From: Bog-473 sp963783245
GTDB lineage: Bacteria > Actinomycetota > Acidimicrobiia > Acidimicrobiales > RAAP-2
NCBI GenBank assembly: GCA_963783245.1
Contig: CAWAMS010000006.1
Coordinates: 124,001 to 188,000 of the forward strand
DNA length: 64,000 bases
Reading direction: 5' to 3'
The position numbers and the translations under genes were made by a program. This document shows positions 1-10,071 of this stretch, piece after piece; position 1 is the first letter of the stretch; every line of letters starts with the position of its first letter. Under the pieces are notes generated by a model, which saw only the letters and a program-made list of their open reading frames with translations, searched no databases and was not told the origin of the DNA.

Positions 1-1591
1 ACTCAAAGGTGTCGCCCGGTTCGATCGCCACTCCCGAGGCGTGCGTGGCCACCTCGTCCACCGTGCCGTCGGCCCGGCGTATGAGGAAGCGGGTGCAGGC
101 GCCGGGCGACCCGCCTGCGGCGCCCTCGAGGGGCAACCAACGCCGCATGCCGAGCATGGCGCCGGTCAGGCGGTCCGTCCCGTGGGGGCTGAAACCCATT
201 TTGTTGCCGCCGCCCGCCCGGTAGCGCCCGGCCCCACCCGTGCCGGTGCGGCTCGACTTCTCGCTGATGAGGATCGGGTACCACGACTCGAGGATCTCGA
301 CGTCGGTGAACGAGTAGTCGGACTCGGGCCCGACGATGTTGCCCGACAGCGCCATGCCGTCGCAGCCCGACCCGGCCGAGCTCCCCACCCAGTTGCCGTC
401 GAGCATGATGAACGCGTCCGGGTTGCCGTCGATGCCGGCACAGGCCCACGTGTGCAGGCCGAGGGCCGAGCTGGCACCCCACCCGGCCAGGTGTACGGCG
501 GCGGGGTGCCCGGGCGATGCGGCCAGGGCGAGGCGCAGCGTCTGCACGCCGACCTCGGCCGCATTGAGCGCGACATCCATGTGCCCCGCCGCGATGGGTG
601 CCGGCTCAATCGAATTGACGATGGTGCCTTCGGGGCAGCGCAGTTCGAGGGGGGCGAAGATCCCGTCGTCGAAGGGGAGGTCACTGGCCATGAGCCAGGC
701 CAGCTGCGCCACCATCTCGCTCTCGATGATGTACGGCTTGGAGTTGAAGTAGTGATCGGTCTGCGGCGAGGCGCCGGTGAAGTCGAAGACCAACCGGTCG
801 CCGTCCACCGTCAGCTCGCAGGGGACCTTGAAGAACTCGTCCTCCCATTCGGTCCAGCTCGCGGCGCGATAGGTGCCGTCGGAGAGGAGGCCGATGCGGC
901 GTCGCATCTCGGCCTCCGAGAGGTCGCGGATCGTCTGGATGCTGTCGACGAACACGTCGACTCCCATGGAGTCCACGACGCCCATCAATTTCTCCTGGGC
1001 CACGTGGCACCCGGCGACCAGGCTGCGCATGTCCATCTCGACCAGGGCGGAGACCCGCACGTTGTTGCGAAAGATGTCCCAGACCTCGGTGACTTCGACC
1101 CCCTGGCGGAACAGGCGAACCGGCGGGAGCCGCAGGGCTTCTTGGAAGCATTCGGTGGCCATCGGCGCGAACGAGCCCGCCACCATGCCGCCCACGTCCA
1201 TCATGTGGGCCGACATCACGACCCAGGCGATCAGTTGCCCGCGGAGGAACACGGGACGTTGGATCATCACGTCCTGTGGATGCAGTCCGCCGCCGTGATG
1301 CGGGTCGTTGGCGATGAACACGTCACCGTCGGCGATCGAGTCGGGGAAGCGCGCCATGGTCGAGCGCACGGCGTGCGCCGCGGCACCGAAGTGGAATTGG
1401 ATCTGCCCGGCCCCTTGAATGAGGCGGCCCCGCGCGTCGAGCATCGTGCACGAGTAGTCCTTCGACTCGGTCACGACGGGGCTGATGGCCGTGCGCTCGA
1501 GCGCGGCGGCCGCTTCGTCGCCGATCGCTTCGAGCCGGCTCCGGAGGACTTCGAGCGATATCGGGTCGATCTTGTTCGTGGTGCTCGTCAT
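1..1591 (-). CDS. hyuB: Hydantoinase B / oxoprolinase-type subunit, partial
   Basis: Large subunit of the HyuA/HyuB family (N-methylhydantoinase, 5-oxoprolinase, acetone carboxylase relatives), which acts with HyuA in ATP-dependent hydrolysis or carboxylation of cyclic amides or ketones. The frame is open from ATG at 1591 to the window edge, 530 codons, so the C-terminus is missing. Family hallmarks seen are DPISLEVLRSRLEAI near the N-terminus, FIANDPHHGGGLHPQD, DFTGASPQTDHYFNSKPYI and GGAGRYRAGGGNKMGF near the end. Its ATG overlaps the TGA of hyuA (ATGA), so the two are translationally coupled. The substrate cannot be told from sequence. Confidence 0.9.
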   Translation of the reverse strand, partial: MTSTTNKIDPISLEVLRSRLEAIGDEAAAALERTAISPVVTESKDYSCTMLDARGRLIQGAGQIQFHFGAAAHAVRSTMARFPDSIADGDVFIANDPHHGGGLHPQDVMIQRPVFLRGQLIAWVVMSAHMMDVGGMVAGSFAPMATECFQEALRLPPVRLFRQGVEVTEVWDIFRNNVRVSALVEMDMRSLVAGCHVAQEKLMGVVDSMGVDVFVDSIQTIRDLSEAEMRRRIGLLSDGTYRAASWTEWEDEFFKVPCELTVDGDRLVFDFTGASPQTDHYFNSKPYIIESEMVAQLAWLMASDLPFDDGIFAPLELRCPEGTIVNSIEPAPIAAGHMDVALNAAEVGVQTLRLALAASPGHPAAVHLAGWGASSALGLHTWACAGIDGNPDAFIMLDGNWVGSSAGSGCDGMALSGNIVGPESDYSFTDVEILESWYPILISEKSSRTGTGGAGRYRAGGGNKMGFSPHGTDRLTGAMLGMRRWLPLEGAAGGSPGACTRFLIRRADGTVDEVATHASGVAIEPGDTFE

Positions 1592-3692
1592 CGTGCCAAC
1601 TCCACTGCGTAGGTACCGTGTGCGGTCATGGTCACCGTGGCCCCGGCGGGCACCCAGACGGTGGTGTCGGTGCCCTCAATGAGTGCCGGCCCTTCGAGGG
1701 TGTGCCCGGGGAGGAGCTCGCGTCCCTCGTAGACGTCGACCGGGTGCTCCCCGCCCTCGTTGCGGTCCACCCGCACCATGCGGGTCGAGGCCACCGTGGC
1801 GCTCGTCCCTTCCGCGACGTGATCGGTGTGGCCGGCCTCCAAGGAGGCCTTCACGGTGCGGCCGGTGCCGACGGCGCGGAGGTTGACGAACTCAACCGGC
1901 GCGCCGAGGACGATCGAGCCCCGGCCGTAGCGTTTGGCGTACTCGTCCTTGAAACTGTCCACCAGCGAACCGAACTCCACCCGTTCGAGCTGGTGGGTGG
2001 CGAGGGGGATGGAGATCTCCCACACCTGCCGCTTGAAGCGGAGGTCCGCTTCGAAATCGATCGTGCGCGCCGACGGCTCGATCCCGTCCGCCTCGAGGTC
2101 GGCATGCACCTGGCTCTGCAACTCCTGGCCCAGCTTCTCGAGGAGCAGCGGGTCGACCGGCATCGGCTCGAGCACGGCCTTGATGCGCTCGCGCCGCACG
2201 TCGGTGGTGGCGGCCCCGAAGGCCGACAGCACCGAGGCCAGACCGGGGATGAGCACGCCGCGTGAGCCGATCGCCTCGCCGATCGAGGGCGTGAAGAGCC
2301 CGCCGCAGCCTCCGTAGCTGAGGATCGTCTGCTCGCGCGGATCCAACCCCCGGGCGGCGAGGCGCGAGCGGACGGCGGTGATCATGCCGGCGATCGCCAC
2401 CTGGCGGATGCCCCACGCGGTCTCCGACGCGTCCATGCCCAGCTGGGCCCCGAGTGCGGCGCAGGCCCGCAGGGCCGCATCAGGGTCGAGCTCCATGTCG
2501 CCGCCCAGGAACTTCTCGGGCGACAGGTAGCCGAGGACGAGGAGGGCGTCGGTCACCGTCGGTTCGGTCCCGCCCCAGCCGTAACACGCCGGGCCCGGGA
2601 CCGAGCCGGCCGAGCGGGGCCCCACCCGCAACATCCCCCGGGCGTCGGCCCACCCGATCGACCCCCCGCCGGCGCCGATCGACTCGACGTCGACGAGGGA
2701 CAGCGCCGTCCACACGCCCATGAGCTCGCCCCGGGTGCGCCGGATGGGCTCTCCGCCCGCGATGACGGAGACATCGAAGGATGTCCCGCCCATGTCGCAG
2801 GTGATCACGTCGGGGATCCCCTCGGCCCTCGAGAGTTGGGCCGAGGCGGCGACGCCGGCCGCCGGTCCCGATTCGGCCAGACCGACCGGTACCCGGCGCG
2901 CCTCGTTGACCGAGATGGACCCTCCCGCCGAGTGCACGAGAAGGAGCGGCACGGCGAGGCCCCGCTGCTCGAGCGCGGCCGAGAGTTGCTCGATGCCGGC
3001 AAAGGCGCCGGTGACGTACGCGTTGAGGAGGGCGAAGGTGGTGCGCTCGTATTCGCGCACGGCCGGGTGCAGCGCCGCTCCGGAGACGACCGGAATGGCG
3101 GGGAACCGCTCGTTGATCACGGCCAGCGCGTGCTCTTCGTGCACGGGGTTGCGGAACGACCACAGGAACGAGAGCGCGAGTGCGTCGGCCTGCTGGACCT
3201 CAATCAGGTAGCTCGGCCGCCCGCACCAGCTCTTCGGCATCGAGCGCCTTGACGACGGCCCCGTCGCGGTCGACCCGCTCGCTCACCCCGATGATCCGGT
3301 GGCGCGAGACGATCTCGGGCGGGGTGGTGAGCCAGCCGTCCTCGTCGTGCACCTTGCGCCCGCGGGCGAAGGGGACGAGCTCCTCGAAGCCCTTGGTCGT
3401 GATGAGCCCGACGCGTCGCCCGGCCCGCGACGCCAGCACGTTGGTCACCGCGGTGGTGCCCAGGCCGAACCGGCCCACCGAGGGCAGCACCCGCGTCGAG
3501 CTCCGTGCCCGCACGGCGGGCCGCGAGCTCCACCGCCTTGAGGACGCCCTCACCGATGTCGGCGGGCGTGGTGGGCGACTTGGCGCGCCATACCCCGATG
3601 CCATCGGTCAACACGGCGTCGGTGAACGTGCCTCCCACATCGACGCCGATGCAGCCGCCATGGTCGAATTGGAATGCGTCACGCTCGCTCAT
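1588..3692 (-). CDS. hyuA: Hydantoinase A / oxoprolinase-type subunit, two frame changes
   Basis: Partner of the downstream hyuB; an ATP-binding (ASKHA-fold) subunit of hydantoinase/oxoprolinase enzymes. The N-terminus carries the phosphate-binding motif GVDVGGTFTDAVL (residues about 14-26). Later segments GRFGLGTTAVTNVLASRAG, HSAGGSISVNEARRVP, DMGGTSFDVSVI and SIGAGGGSIGW are typical HyuA. These lie in three different frames: the reading changes near 3491-3500 and again near 3205-3215, with homology continuing smoothly across both points. ATG at 3692 is preceded by GGAAGGGA. Two indel errors are more likely than a dead gene, because the coupled hyuB is intact. Confidence 0.85.
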
Positions 3693-3722
3693 CGGGTCCC
3701 TTCCGCTGGGTCGGTTGCGATC

Positions 3723-5459
3723 TCAGGATTCTCGGGCCAGCACGGTGTCGTTGTCGCGGCCCGAGCGCAGCAGCCGCCCGCTGCGGGCGTCGGTCACCTT
3801 GTTGTCCTCCACGAGGGCCTGGCCGGCGACGAGCACGTGGCGTACGCCGACGGACTCGGTCATGAGGCGAGATGCTCCGGCGGGCAGGTCGCTCACCGTG
3901 CGCAGCGGTCCGGCATCCACGGTGGCCGGGTCGAAGACGACGAGATCGGCCCACGTGCCTTCCTGGATCCGCCCGCGGTCACGCAAGCCGTAGAGGCGGG
4001 CGGGGACCTCGGTGAATTGATGGATCATCTCCTCCAGGGTGAACAGCTCCTTCTCGCGGACGAGCTCGCCCAGACAACGGGTCGGGAAGTCGGCCCCCAC
4101 CATCATGTCCATGTGCGCCCCTGCGTCCGACGCTCCCAGGACCACACGGGGATCCTTGAGCACCTCGGCCCGCGCGTTCCTCGTCCATTCGTCGGCGTCG
4201 CCATAGGAGTAGCGCACGAACCCGACCTCGAGCTTGGCCGCCACCGCCACGTCGACGAAGGCGTCGAAATCGCTCACGTTGCGTTCCGCCGCCAGTTCCG
4301 AAATGCGCCGGCCCTCGAGGTGGTGCAGTGCCGGGTCCCGCACGTCATTGACGAAGTGCTGCCCCCAGGAGGTGCGCATGGTCACGGCGAGGCCGGTCGT
4401 CTCCGCCGCGAGTGCATCGGTCAAGCGCGTGCGGGTCTCCGGCTGGCGCAGGGCGGCGATCCGTTCGGGCACCGGGAGATCGAAGAGCCACCCCCAACCC
4501 GGGAGCGAGCGGTAGACGTACCCGCGCAGGAAGTCCTGTTGCGTCGGCCCGTTCTGGGCCATGACGAGCGGCACCACGCGCCCACCTTTGTCGCGCGCCA
4601 TGTCCGAGGCGGACAGCTGGCGCCGGAAGAGGTCGGGGTTGAAGCGGTTGATGAGCGGTGTGTTCCAGTTGAGGTGACGGTTGGCCGCGGCGGACATGTC
4701 CGCCATGAGGTTCATCTCCTCGTCGCTGAAGCCCTGCAGGAAGGAGCCCGGAATGAATTCGATGGACGTACCCCCGTGCGCGCCGCAGACCCGGGAGAGC
4801 TCCACGAACTCGTCACGGGTGGCGAAGTTCGGCGGCGTGGGGCGTCCGTCACCGTCGATCTGTGTCGACACGTTCGCCGTGGAGAACCCGAACCCGCCGG
4901 CGGCCAGGGCCTGGGACAGGAGCGCGCACATGGCGGCGAGCTCCTCGGCCGACGCCGCACGCTCGGACGCGGCAGGCCCCATGACGGCACGGCGGAGGGC
5001 CGAATGGCCCACCATGAACCCCATGTTGAGACCGAGCGGCTTGGCGTCGACGGCGTCGAGGAACTCGGGATAGGAGCTCCACGTGTACTCGACCCCCGCC
5101 AGCAAGGCCTCCACGGGTATGGCCTCGACCCGCGCCAACAGCCGGGTCAAGAAGTCCTGATCGATGGTCGAGACCGGGGCCAGCGTGAGCCCGCAGTTCC
5201 CGCCGACCACGGTGGTCACGCCATGGAGGCACGAGGGGGTGAGCGTGGTGTCCCAGAAGACCTGCGCGTCGTAGTGGCTGTGCAGGTCGATGAATCCCGG
5301 CGCCACGGTCAACCCGTCCGCATCGATGACGACGCGGCCCGACTCCTCGAGGTCGCCCACGGCGACCACCCGGCCGTCGCGGATGCCGATTGCGGCGTCC
5401 CGGGCCGGCGCCCCGGTCCCGTCGATGACACTCCCGTTCTTCACAACGGCGTCGTACAT
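3723..5459 (-). CDS. N-acyl-D-amino-acid deacylase family amidohydrolase
   Basis: A 578-aa metal-dependent amidohydrolase of the D-aminoacylase family, which removes the acyl group from N-acyl-D-amino acids. The N-terminal beta-sandwich segment (YDAVVKNGSVIDGTG) is followed by the metal-binding LHSHYDAQ (His60, His62), GGNCGLT near 88, and GASDAGAHMD at about 442 with the conserved Asp. The C-terminus GTWADLVVFDP is the usual second half of the small domain. The start is set at 5459 by the GAGGAGG ribosome site just upstream; a longer in-frame reading to 5573 has no such site. It is 30 bp upstream of hyuA on the same strand, so probably one operon for amide or D-amino acid breakdown. Confidence 0.88.
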   Translation of the reverse strand: MYDAVVKNGSVIDGTGAPARDAAIGIRDGRVVAVGDLEESGRVVIDADGLTVAPGFIDLHSHYDAQVFWDTTLTPSCLHGVTTVVGGNCGLTLAPVSTIDQDFLTRLLARVEAIPVEALLAGVEYTWSSYPEFLDAVDAKPLGLNMGFMVGHSALRRAVMGPAASERAASAEELAAMCALLSQALAAGGFGFSTANVSTQIDGDGRPTPPNFATRDEFVELSRVCGAHGGTSIEFIPGSFLQGFSDEEMNLMADMSAAANRHLNWNTPLINRFNPDLFRRQLSASDMARDKGGRVVPLVMAQNGPTQQDFLRGYVYRSLPGWGWLFDLPVPERIAALRQPETRTRLTDALAAETTGLAVTMRTSWGQHFVNDVRDPALHHLEGRRISELAAERNVSDFDAFVDVAVAAKLEVGFVRYSYGDADEWTRNARAEVLKDPRVVLGASDAGAHMDMMVGADFPTRCLGELVREKELFTLEEMIHQFTEVPARLYGLRDRGRIQEGTWADLVVFDPATVDAGPLRTVSDLPAGASRLMTESVGVRHVLVAGQALVEDNKVTDARSGRLLRSGRDNDTVLARES

Positions 5460-5610
5460 GGTCGTGCCTCCTCTGTTGCAACGTCTTGGTTGCCACGTCG
5501 GGACCGGGCCCGAAGGACGGTCAGGCTTGGGGGATTCTGCCCTGCGTGGGTCGTGTCGTCCAGCGGCTTTCACCGGGAGAGCTCCTCAGCGGCGCAGGCC
5601 GCCCGGGGGT

Positions 5611-7803
5611 TCAGGGGAGGATGGGATCCCTCGGCAGTCCGAGCATCCGTTCGGCGATGGCGTTGCGGGCCATCTCCGACGTCCCGCCGCCGATGGTCAG
5701 GCACGGGGCGAAGAGGAACAGGTGGGCCCACTCCGCCGCCGGGCCCTCGGCGCCGGCCGAGGCCGCACCCAACATCTCCATGGCGACGCGCGTCATCCGC
5801 TGGTCCAACTCGTTCCCGAGAAGCTTGGTGACGTTGCCCTCCACGCCGGGGCCCCCGCCGGAGAGGGCACGCGACGTGCGGCGCAGGTCGAGGGCTTGGA
5901 GGGCACGGTGCTCGGACAGTATCTCGCCGACCTGTTCGGCCATGGCGCCGTTCTCCGCGGCAGTGGCCCGGGCACAGGCCAGGAACTTGTCGATGCCGAT
6001 GTAGCCGCCTCCCCCACCCAGCGCCACCCGTTCGTTGCCCATGGTGGCCCGGGCCACCTTCCAGCCCTCGTTCACCCCACCGACGACGTGGTCATCGGGG
6101 ACGAAGACGTCATCGAGGAAGACCTCGTCGAACTGGGCCTCCCCCGTGATCTGGCGGATCGGCCGGACCTCGACGCCGGGCGCGTGCATGTCGAGCATCA
6201 TGGCGGTGATCCCGGCCCGTTTCGGCGCGTCGGGGTCCGTGCGGACGAGAGCGAAGCCGAACGTCGCGTCGTGGCCCGCGCTGGTCCAGACCTTCTGCCC
6301 CGTGACGGTCCAACCGCCCTCGACCCTGGTGGCCCGTGTCCGCAACGCCGCGAGATCCGAGCCGGCACCCGGCTCGCTGAAGAGCTGGCAGATCACGAGC
6401 GTTCCCTGGAGCACCGGGCGGACCCACTGTTCCTGCTGGCTCGGGTTGCCCCAACTCACCAACGTGCGTGCCACCCAGGCGAACGGATGCCCCCGCGGGA
6501 TCCCGGCCAGCTCCTGGTCCATGACGATCTGCTCCATCGCCGTGGCGTCCCGGCCCCAGGGCGGTGGCCAATGCGGGAGGAGGAGGCCGGCGTCAATCAG
6601 CGCATCTTGGCGTTGCGCCTTCGGCAGGCTCTCGTAACGTCGCCGGAAGGCACGTAACTCCTCACGGAGTTCGGCGCCCTCTTCGGGGAGATCCAACCCC
6701 TGCAGCTCGACCGGACGGTCGCCACTGCGCTCGTTCACCTCGAGGCGGGCCGCCCCCAAGGGGCCGCACCAGGCCTTGAGTGCCGCCGCCCGGCGCAGAT
6801 GGAGGTGGGCGTCGTGCTCCCAGGTGTAGCCCACGCCACCGTGGACCTGGATGTTGTCGGTGGCGCACGTCAGGTAGGCGGGGACGGCCACTGCGGCTGC
6901 GGCGGCGCTGGCTATGGCGGCACGGTCGGGGGCGTCAGCGGTCAGGGGCGTCGGTGTGGGTCGGGGCGTCGGTGCGGGTCGGGGCGTCGGTGCCAGTTGG
7001 GGCGTCGGTGCGGGCGGCATCCCAGGCCGCAGCCGTCGCCAGCTCGGCCCGGGCCAGCATGTCGGCGCACTTGTGCTTGACCGCCTGGAACGTCCCGATC
7101 GGGCGGCCGAATTGCACACGTTCCCGGGCGTAGGCCGAGGCCATCTCGGTACACGCCTGCGCGCCGCCGGCCGCCTCGGCCGCGGCCATCGTGCGGGCCA
7201 GGCGCCGGGCGACGGCGACAGCCCCCGGGAGGGTGATCGGGGCCAGGTCGGCGTGGTCGGCGTGGTGCGGGGCTCCAGGTGACCATCGCCACCCGGCGGG
7301 AACGATCGAGGCTCGGGCAGGGGTGGATCGAAAGCCCCGGGGTGTCCCGTTCGAGTACCACCATGTCCTCGCCGACCGGGAGCAGGAGGATGTCGGCGAG
7401 GTGGGCTCCCAGTACGGGCGCGTCGGCAGTCAGACCGACCGCCGCGACGAGTTCCCCGCCGGCCAGTCCGGGAAGCCAGCGGGCACAGTGGGCGGTCGTG
7501 CCCGTGACTGCCAGTACGGCGGACGCCAGCACCGTCGGGAGGAACGGGCCGGGTGCGGCGACCCGCCCCATCTCTTCGAGGACGATGGCCAGCTCGAGCA
7601 GGCCGAAGCCCGATCCTCCGTGTTCTTCGGGGAGATGGAGCCCCATCCACCCGAGCGCCGCCATGTCGCCCCAATACGGCGGCGTCGTCTCCTCTTCGGC
7701 GTCGAGGGCCGCCACGGGCGACCACCAACGCCTCCTTGTCGCGGAGGAAGGCACGGACGACCGACGCCAGCTCGACATGATCCGACGCAATGGCGATGGA
7801 CAT
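5611..7803 (-). CDS. Two-domain (fused) acyl-CoA dehydrogenase, three frame changes
   Basis: About 730 residues with two acyl-CoA dehydrogenase units in tandem, the FadE34-like architecture of actinobacterial steroid and fatty acid oxidation. The first unit starts MSIAIASDHVELASVVRAFLR, continues WMGLHLPEEHGGSGFGLLELA and ends NIQVHGGVGYTWEHDAHLHLRRA. The second contains CQLFSEPGAGSDLAALRT, TGQKVWTSAGHDATFG and IGGGTSEMARNAIAERMLGLP. The path changes frame near 7711-7720, near 7265-7275 and within the 18-bp repeat tract at 6924-7012. The last third is uninterrupted. It oxidises acyl-CoA to enoyl-CoA with FAD; which half is catalytic cannot be told here. The thiolase next to it suggests a beta-oxidation-like pathway. 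Confidence 0.85.
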   Translation of the reverse strand: MSIAIASDHVELASVVRAFLRDKEALVVARGGPRRRRGDDAAVLGRHGGARVDGAPSPRRTRRIGLRPARAGHRPRRDGAGRRTRPVPPDGAGVRRTGSHGHDRPLCPLASRTGRRGTRRGGRSDCRRARTGSPPRRHPPAPGRRGHGGTRTGHPGAFDPPLPEPRSFPPGGDGHLEPRTTPTTPTWPRSPSRGLSPSPGAWPARWPRPRRPAARRRVPRWPRPTPGNVCNSAARSGRSRRSSTSAPTCWPGPSWRRLRPGMPPAPTPQLAPTPRPAPTPRPTPTPLTADAPDRAAIASAAAAAVAVPAYLTCATDNIQVHGGVGYTWEHDAHLHLRRAAALKAWCGPLGAARLEVNERSGDRPVELQGLDLPEEGAELREELRAFRRRYESLPKAQRQDALIDAGLLLPHWPPPWGRDATAMEQIVMDQELAGIPRGHPFAWVARTLVSWGNPSQQEQWVRPVLQGTLVICQLFSEPGAGSDLAALRTRATRVEGGWTVTGQKVWTSAGHDATFGFALVRTDPDAPKRAGITAMMLDMHAPGVEVRPIRQITGEAQFDEVFLDDVFVPDDHVVGGVNEGWKVARATMGNERVALGGGGGYIGIDKFLACARATAAENGAMAEQVGEILSEHRALQALDLRRTSRALSGGGPGVEGNVTKLLGNELDQRMTRVAMEMLGAASAGAEGPAAEWAHLFLFAPCLTIGGGTSEMARNAIAERMLGLPRDPILP
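6924..7012 (-). repeat. 18-bp tandem repeats inside the acyl-CoA dehydrogenase gene
   Basis: Four 18-bp units (plus strand 6941-6958, 6959-6976, 6977-6994, 6995-7012; core GGGGCGTCGGTG) and a degenerate, shorter fifth at about 6924-6940. On the minus strand they encode a repeated six-residue unit TDAPT plus R/G/H. The tract falls in the loop just before the helix leading to the NIQVHGGVGYTWEHD motif, where relatives have a short linker. The irregular fifth unit changes the frame. Confidence 0.85.
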
Positions 7804-7838
7804 CGTTCAGGCGGCCGTTCGGGTGGCGGCCAGGCGCC

Positions 7839-9069
7839 TCACAACCGTTCGATGATGGTGGCCGTCCCCATGCCGCCGCCGGTGCACATCGTCACGAGCC
7901 CGGTGGAGAGGTCGCGGCGCTCCAGCTCATCGAGGACGGTCCCGATCAGCATGGACCCGGTCGCCCCGATCGGGTGCCCGAGGGCCATGGCGCCTCCGTT
8001 GACGTTCACCTTGGCGCGGATCGACGTCGGTCGCCCGGAACCAGTCCAGGACGACCGAGGCGAATGCCTCGTTGACTTCGAACAGATCGATGTCGTCGAG
8101 CGTCATGCCCGCTTTCGTCAGTACCCGTTCGGTGGCCGGGGCAGGCGCGGTCAGCATGATCACGGGCTCGGTCCCCGCCACGGCGGTCATCACGATCCGC
8201 GCCCGCGGCGTCATGCCGTGGTTCTGGGCGTACCACGGTGACGCAACCAGGACTGCGCCGGCACCGTCCACGACGCCTGAGGAATTGCCGGCGTGATGCA
8301 CATGGCGCAGCGTCGTCAGCTCGGGGTAGCTCTGCAGCGCCAGTTCGTCGAAGGTGGGGCCGCCTTCGCTCGACGGTGCCGCGCCCATCGCCTCGAAACT
8401 CGGGCGCAGCGCCGTCAGATCGTCCAACGTCGTACTGGGTCGCGGATGTTCGTCATGATCCAACGCCAGCCGCCCATCGTCGTGGTAGATCGGCACGATG
8501 CTCTTTTCGAACCGTCCTTCTTCGAGTGCGATGCCGGCCCGCCGCTGACTCTCGAGCGCCAGGGCGTCGCACTCCTCGCGCGTGAAGCCGCGCAGGGACG
8601 CGATGAGGTCGGCCGAAATCCCCTGCGGGACCATCGGGAACTTCTCCTGGAGATGGGCGTTGTTCGCGCTGAAGCCGTCGACATGCATCGGCGCGGTGCG
8701 CGACATCGACTCGACGCCACCGGCGACCACCAGGTCCTGGTGACCGGCGAGCACCCCCATGGCTGCGAAATTGACCGCCTGCTGACCCGAGCCGCAGAAA
8801 CGGTTCAGGGTGACCCCCGGCGCGTCCAGCGACCAGCCGGCGTCGAGCGCGGCCATGCGGGCGATGTCCATCGCATGGTCGCCGCTTCCGGCGGCGCACC
8901 CCATGATCACGTCGTCGACGTCGGCCGTGTCCAGCCCGTTCCGGCGTTCGAGCTCCTGCAGCACCTGTGCCAGCACCCGTTGCGGATGGACGTCGGCCAG
9001 GCCTCCCTTCCCTGCCTTGCCCCGGCCTCGCGGGGACCGCACGGCATCGATGATCCACGCTTGCGCCAC
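7839..9069 (-). CDS. Thiolase (acetyl-CoA acetyltransferase family), one frame change
   Basis: Thiolase family enzyme of about 410 residues that cleaves 3-ketoacyl-CoA or condenses acyl-CoAs. It contains the nucleophile region TLNRFCGSGQQAVNFAA, the loop VAGGVESMSR, FEVNEAFAS, then, after a frame change near 8017-8022, NGGAMALGHPIGATG (active-site His) and VTMCTGGGMG (second Cys), ending TIIERL at 7839. The start is taken as GTG at 9069, behind GAGGAGGAAG; an in-frame ATG at 9204 would add an unrelated 45 residues. It follows the same strand order as the acyl-CoA dehydrogenase, 35 bp away, and is likely co-transcribed with it. Confidence 0.87.
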
Positions 9070-9159
9070 CCGGTTCTTCCTCCTCGATCGGTGTGCTGCG
9101 GGCACCTCCTCTGACAGTCCGGCCCGCGGGGCGAACGCTAACACCGGGCTTGTGCCCAT

Positions 9160-9210
9160 CCGGATCCATTCCGGCCGACCCATACCGGGAGCGCATACAT
9201 CCATACCGGA
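9160..9210. promoter_or_regulatory. CCGG-centred repeats in divergent promoter region
   Basis: Between the divergent thiolase gene and the gene starting at 9323, CCGG cores recur at 9160, 9171, 9185 and 9207. They include the direct repeat CCATACCGG (9180-9188 and 9202-9210) and the palindromes ATCCGGAT and ATCC-N5-GGAT. The arrangement looks like an operator region serving both gene sets. No regulator can be assigned. Confidence 0.3.
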
Positions 9211-9322
9211 TTGGCATTAGCGATGTGACCCGTCTGGCCGCACAGTGAGAGCCAACGTCAAACCGCGGCAGAGCGTCGCGTCCTTCCGCGGACGTGGTGC
9301 GCGTCGCCGATCGGGGGCCAGG

Positions 9323-10021
9323 TTGCTGTACCTGCACGAAGTCCACAAGGTCAAAGGACTGAAAGAAGACGAGTTCGAGGCGGCCTACCGTGACGGCTGG
9401 ATGTCCCTCATGGCCGACACCGACTATGCCCGCCTCCTGTGGTACACCAACCACGCCGTGGGCAGCGGCGTCTCCTACAACGTGGTGACCATCACCGGCA
9501 TCACCGACGGCGCCGGGTGGGAGGATCTCGTCCGGCGGTGCCAGAAAGGTGATCTCCAGTCCTGGCTGCGCGACACGGACGAACTGCGCCATGACGTGGT
9601 CGGGAAGATCCTGGTCCCCCTCCACTGGTCGCCCATGCAGGACGTCGACCTGGCCACAGTGCCCACCGACGGGTCCACGCACGGGCAGACCATGTACATG
9701 GAGGACACCATGTGGCCCTACGAGGTGCTCGACTACATCGAGGCCTGCGGGAACGTCTACTCCAAGAGCCTCGAGCACTCGCCGGAGGACGTCTTCATCA
9801 CGATCGATCTCGCGCTGACCCCTGCACTCGGGACCAACGTGCGCCGCGAGGCCTCGCTCATGCAGAAGATCCACAACACGGATCACCTGCTGCGGCTTCT
9901 CACGAACGACATCGCTCCCGAGCACCGGGGACCGGGGACGTGGATGTACGACGGACTGGCCGTGCGCGATCAGTGGGAGAGCAAGCTCCTGCGGACGTCG
10001 CCCTGGTCGCCACTGTTTTGA
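9323..10021 (+). CDS. Conserved 232-aa protein, copy 1, function unknown
   Basis: A 232-aa protein very similar along its whole length to the protein at 11576-12274, including GLKEDEFEAAYRDGWMSLMA, LLWYTNHAVGSGVSYN, PTDGSTH and the tail QWES[KR]LLRTS.WSPL. TTG at 9323 is chosen as start because it gives exactly the length and N-terminus (LYLHE.HKV) of the second copy; an in-frame GTG at 9245 would add 26 arginine-rich residues with no counterpart. There is no signal peptide or membrane segment. Each half looks like a small alpha/beta unit, so a dimeric ferredoxin-like or NIPSNAP-like barrel is possible, but that is a guess. It is followed immediately by an acyl-CoA synthetase. Confidence 0.8.
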   Translation: MLYLHEVHKVKGLKEDEFEAAYRDGWMSLMADTDYARLLWYTNHAVGSGVSYNVVTITGITDGAGWEDLVRRCQKGDLQSWLRDTDELRHDVVGKILVPLHWSPMQDVDLATVPTDGSTHGQTMYMEDTMWPYEVLDYIEACGNVYSKSLEHSPEDVFITIDLALTPALGTNVRREASLMQKIHNTDHLLRLLTNDIAPEHRGPGTWMYDGLAVRDQWESKLLRTSPWSPLF

Positions 10022-10071
10022 GCGGCGTCCGTCAGTGAGGGGAGCCGGCCAGTGAGGGGAGTCGACCAGTC

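Noticed and set aside
41..1612. Long plus-strand open frame opposite hyuB
   Set aside because: The minus strand encodes a clear HyuB protein; the plus frame has no family features and is open only because of high GC third positions.
3180..5831. 883-codon plus-strand open frame
   Set aside because: It is antisense to the deacylase gene and shows histidine/arginine-rich shadow composition.
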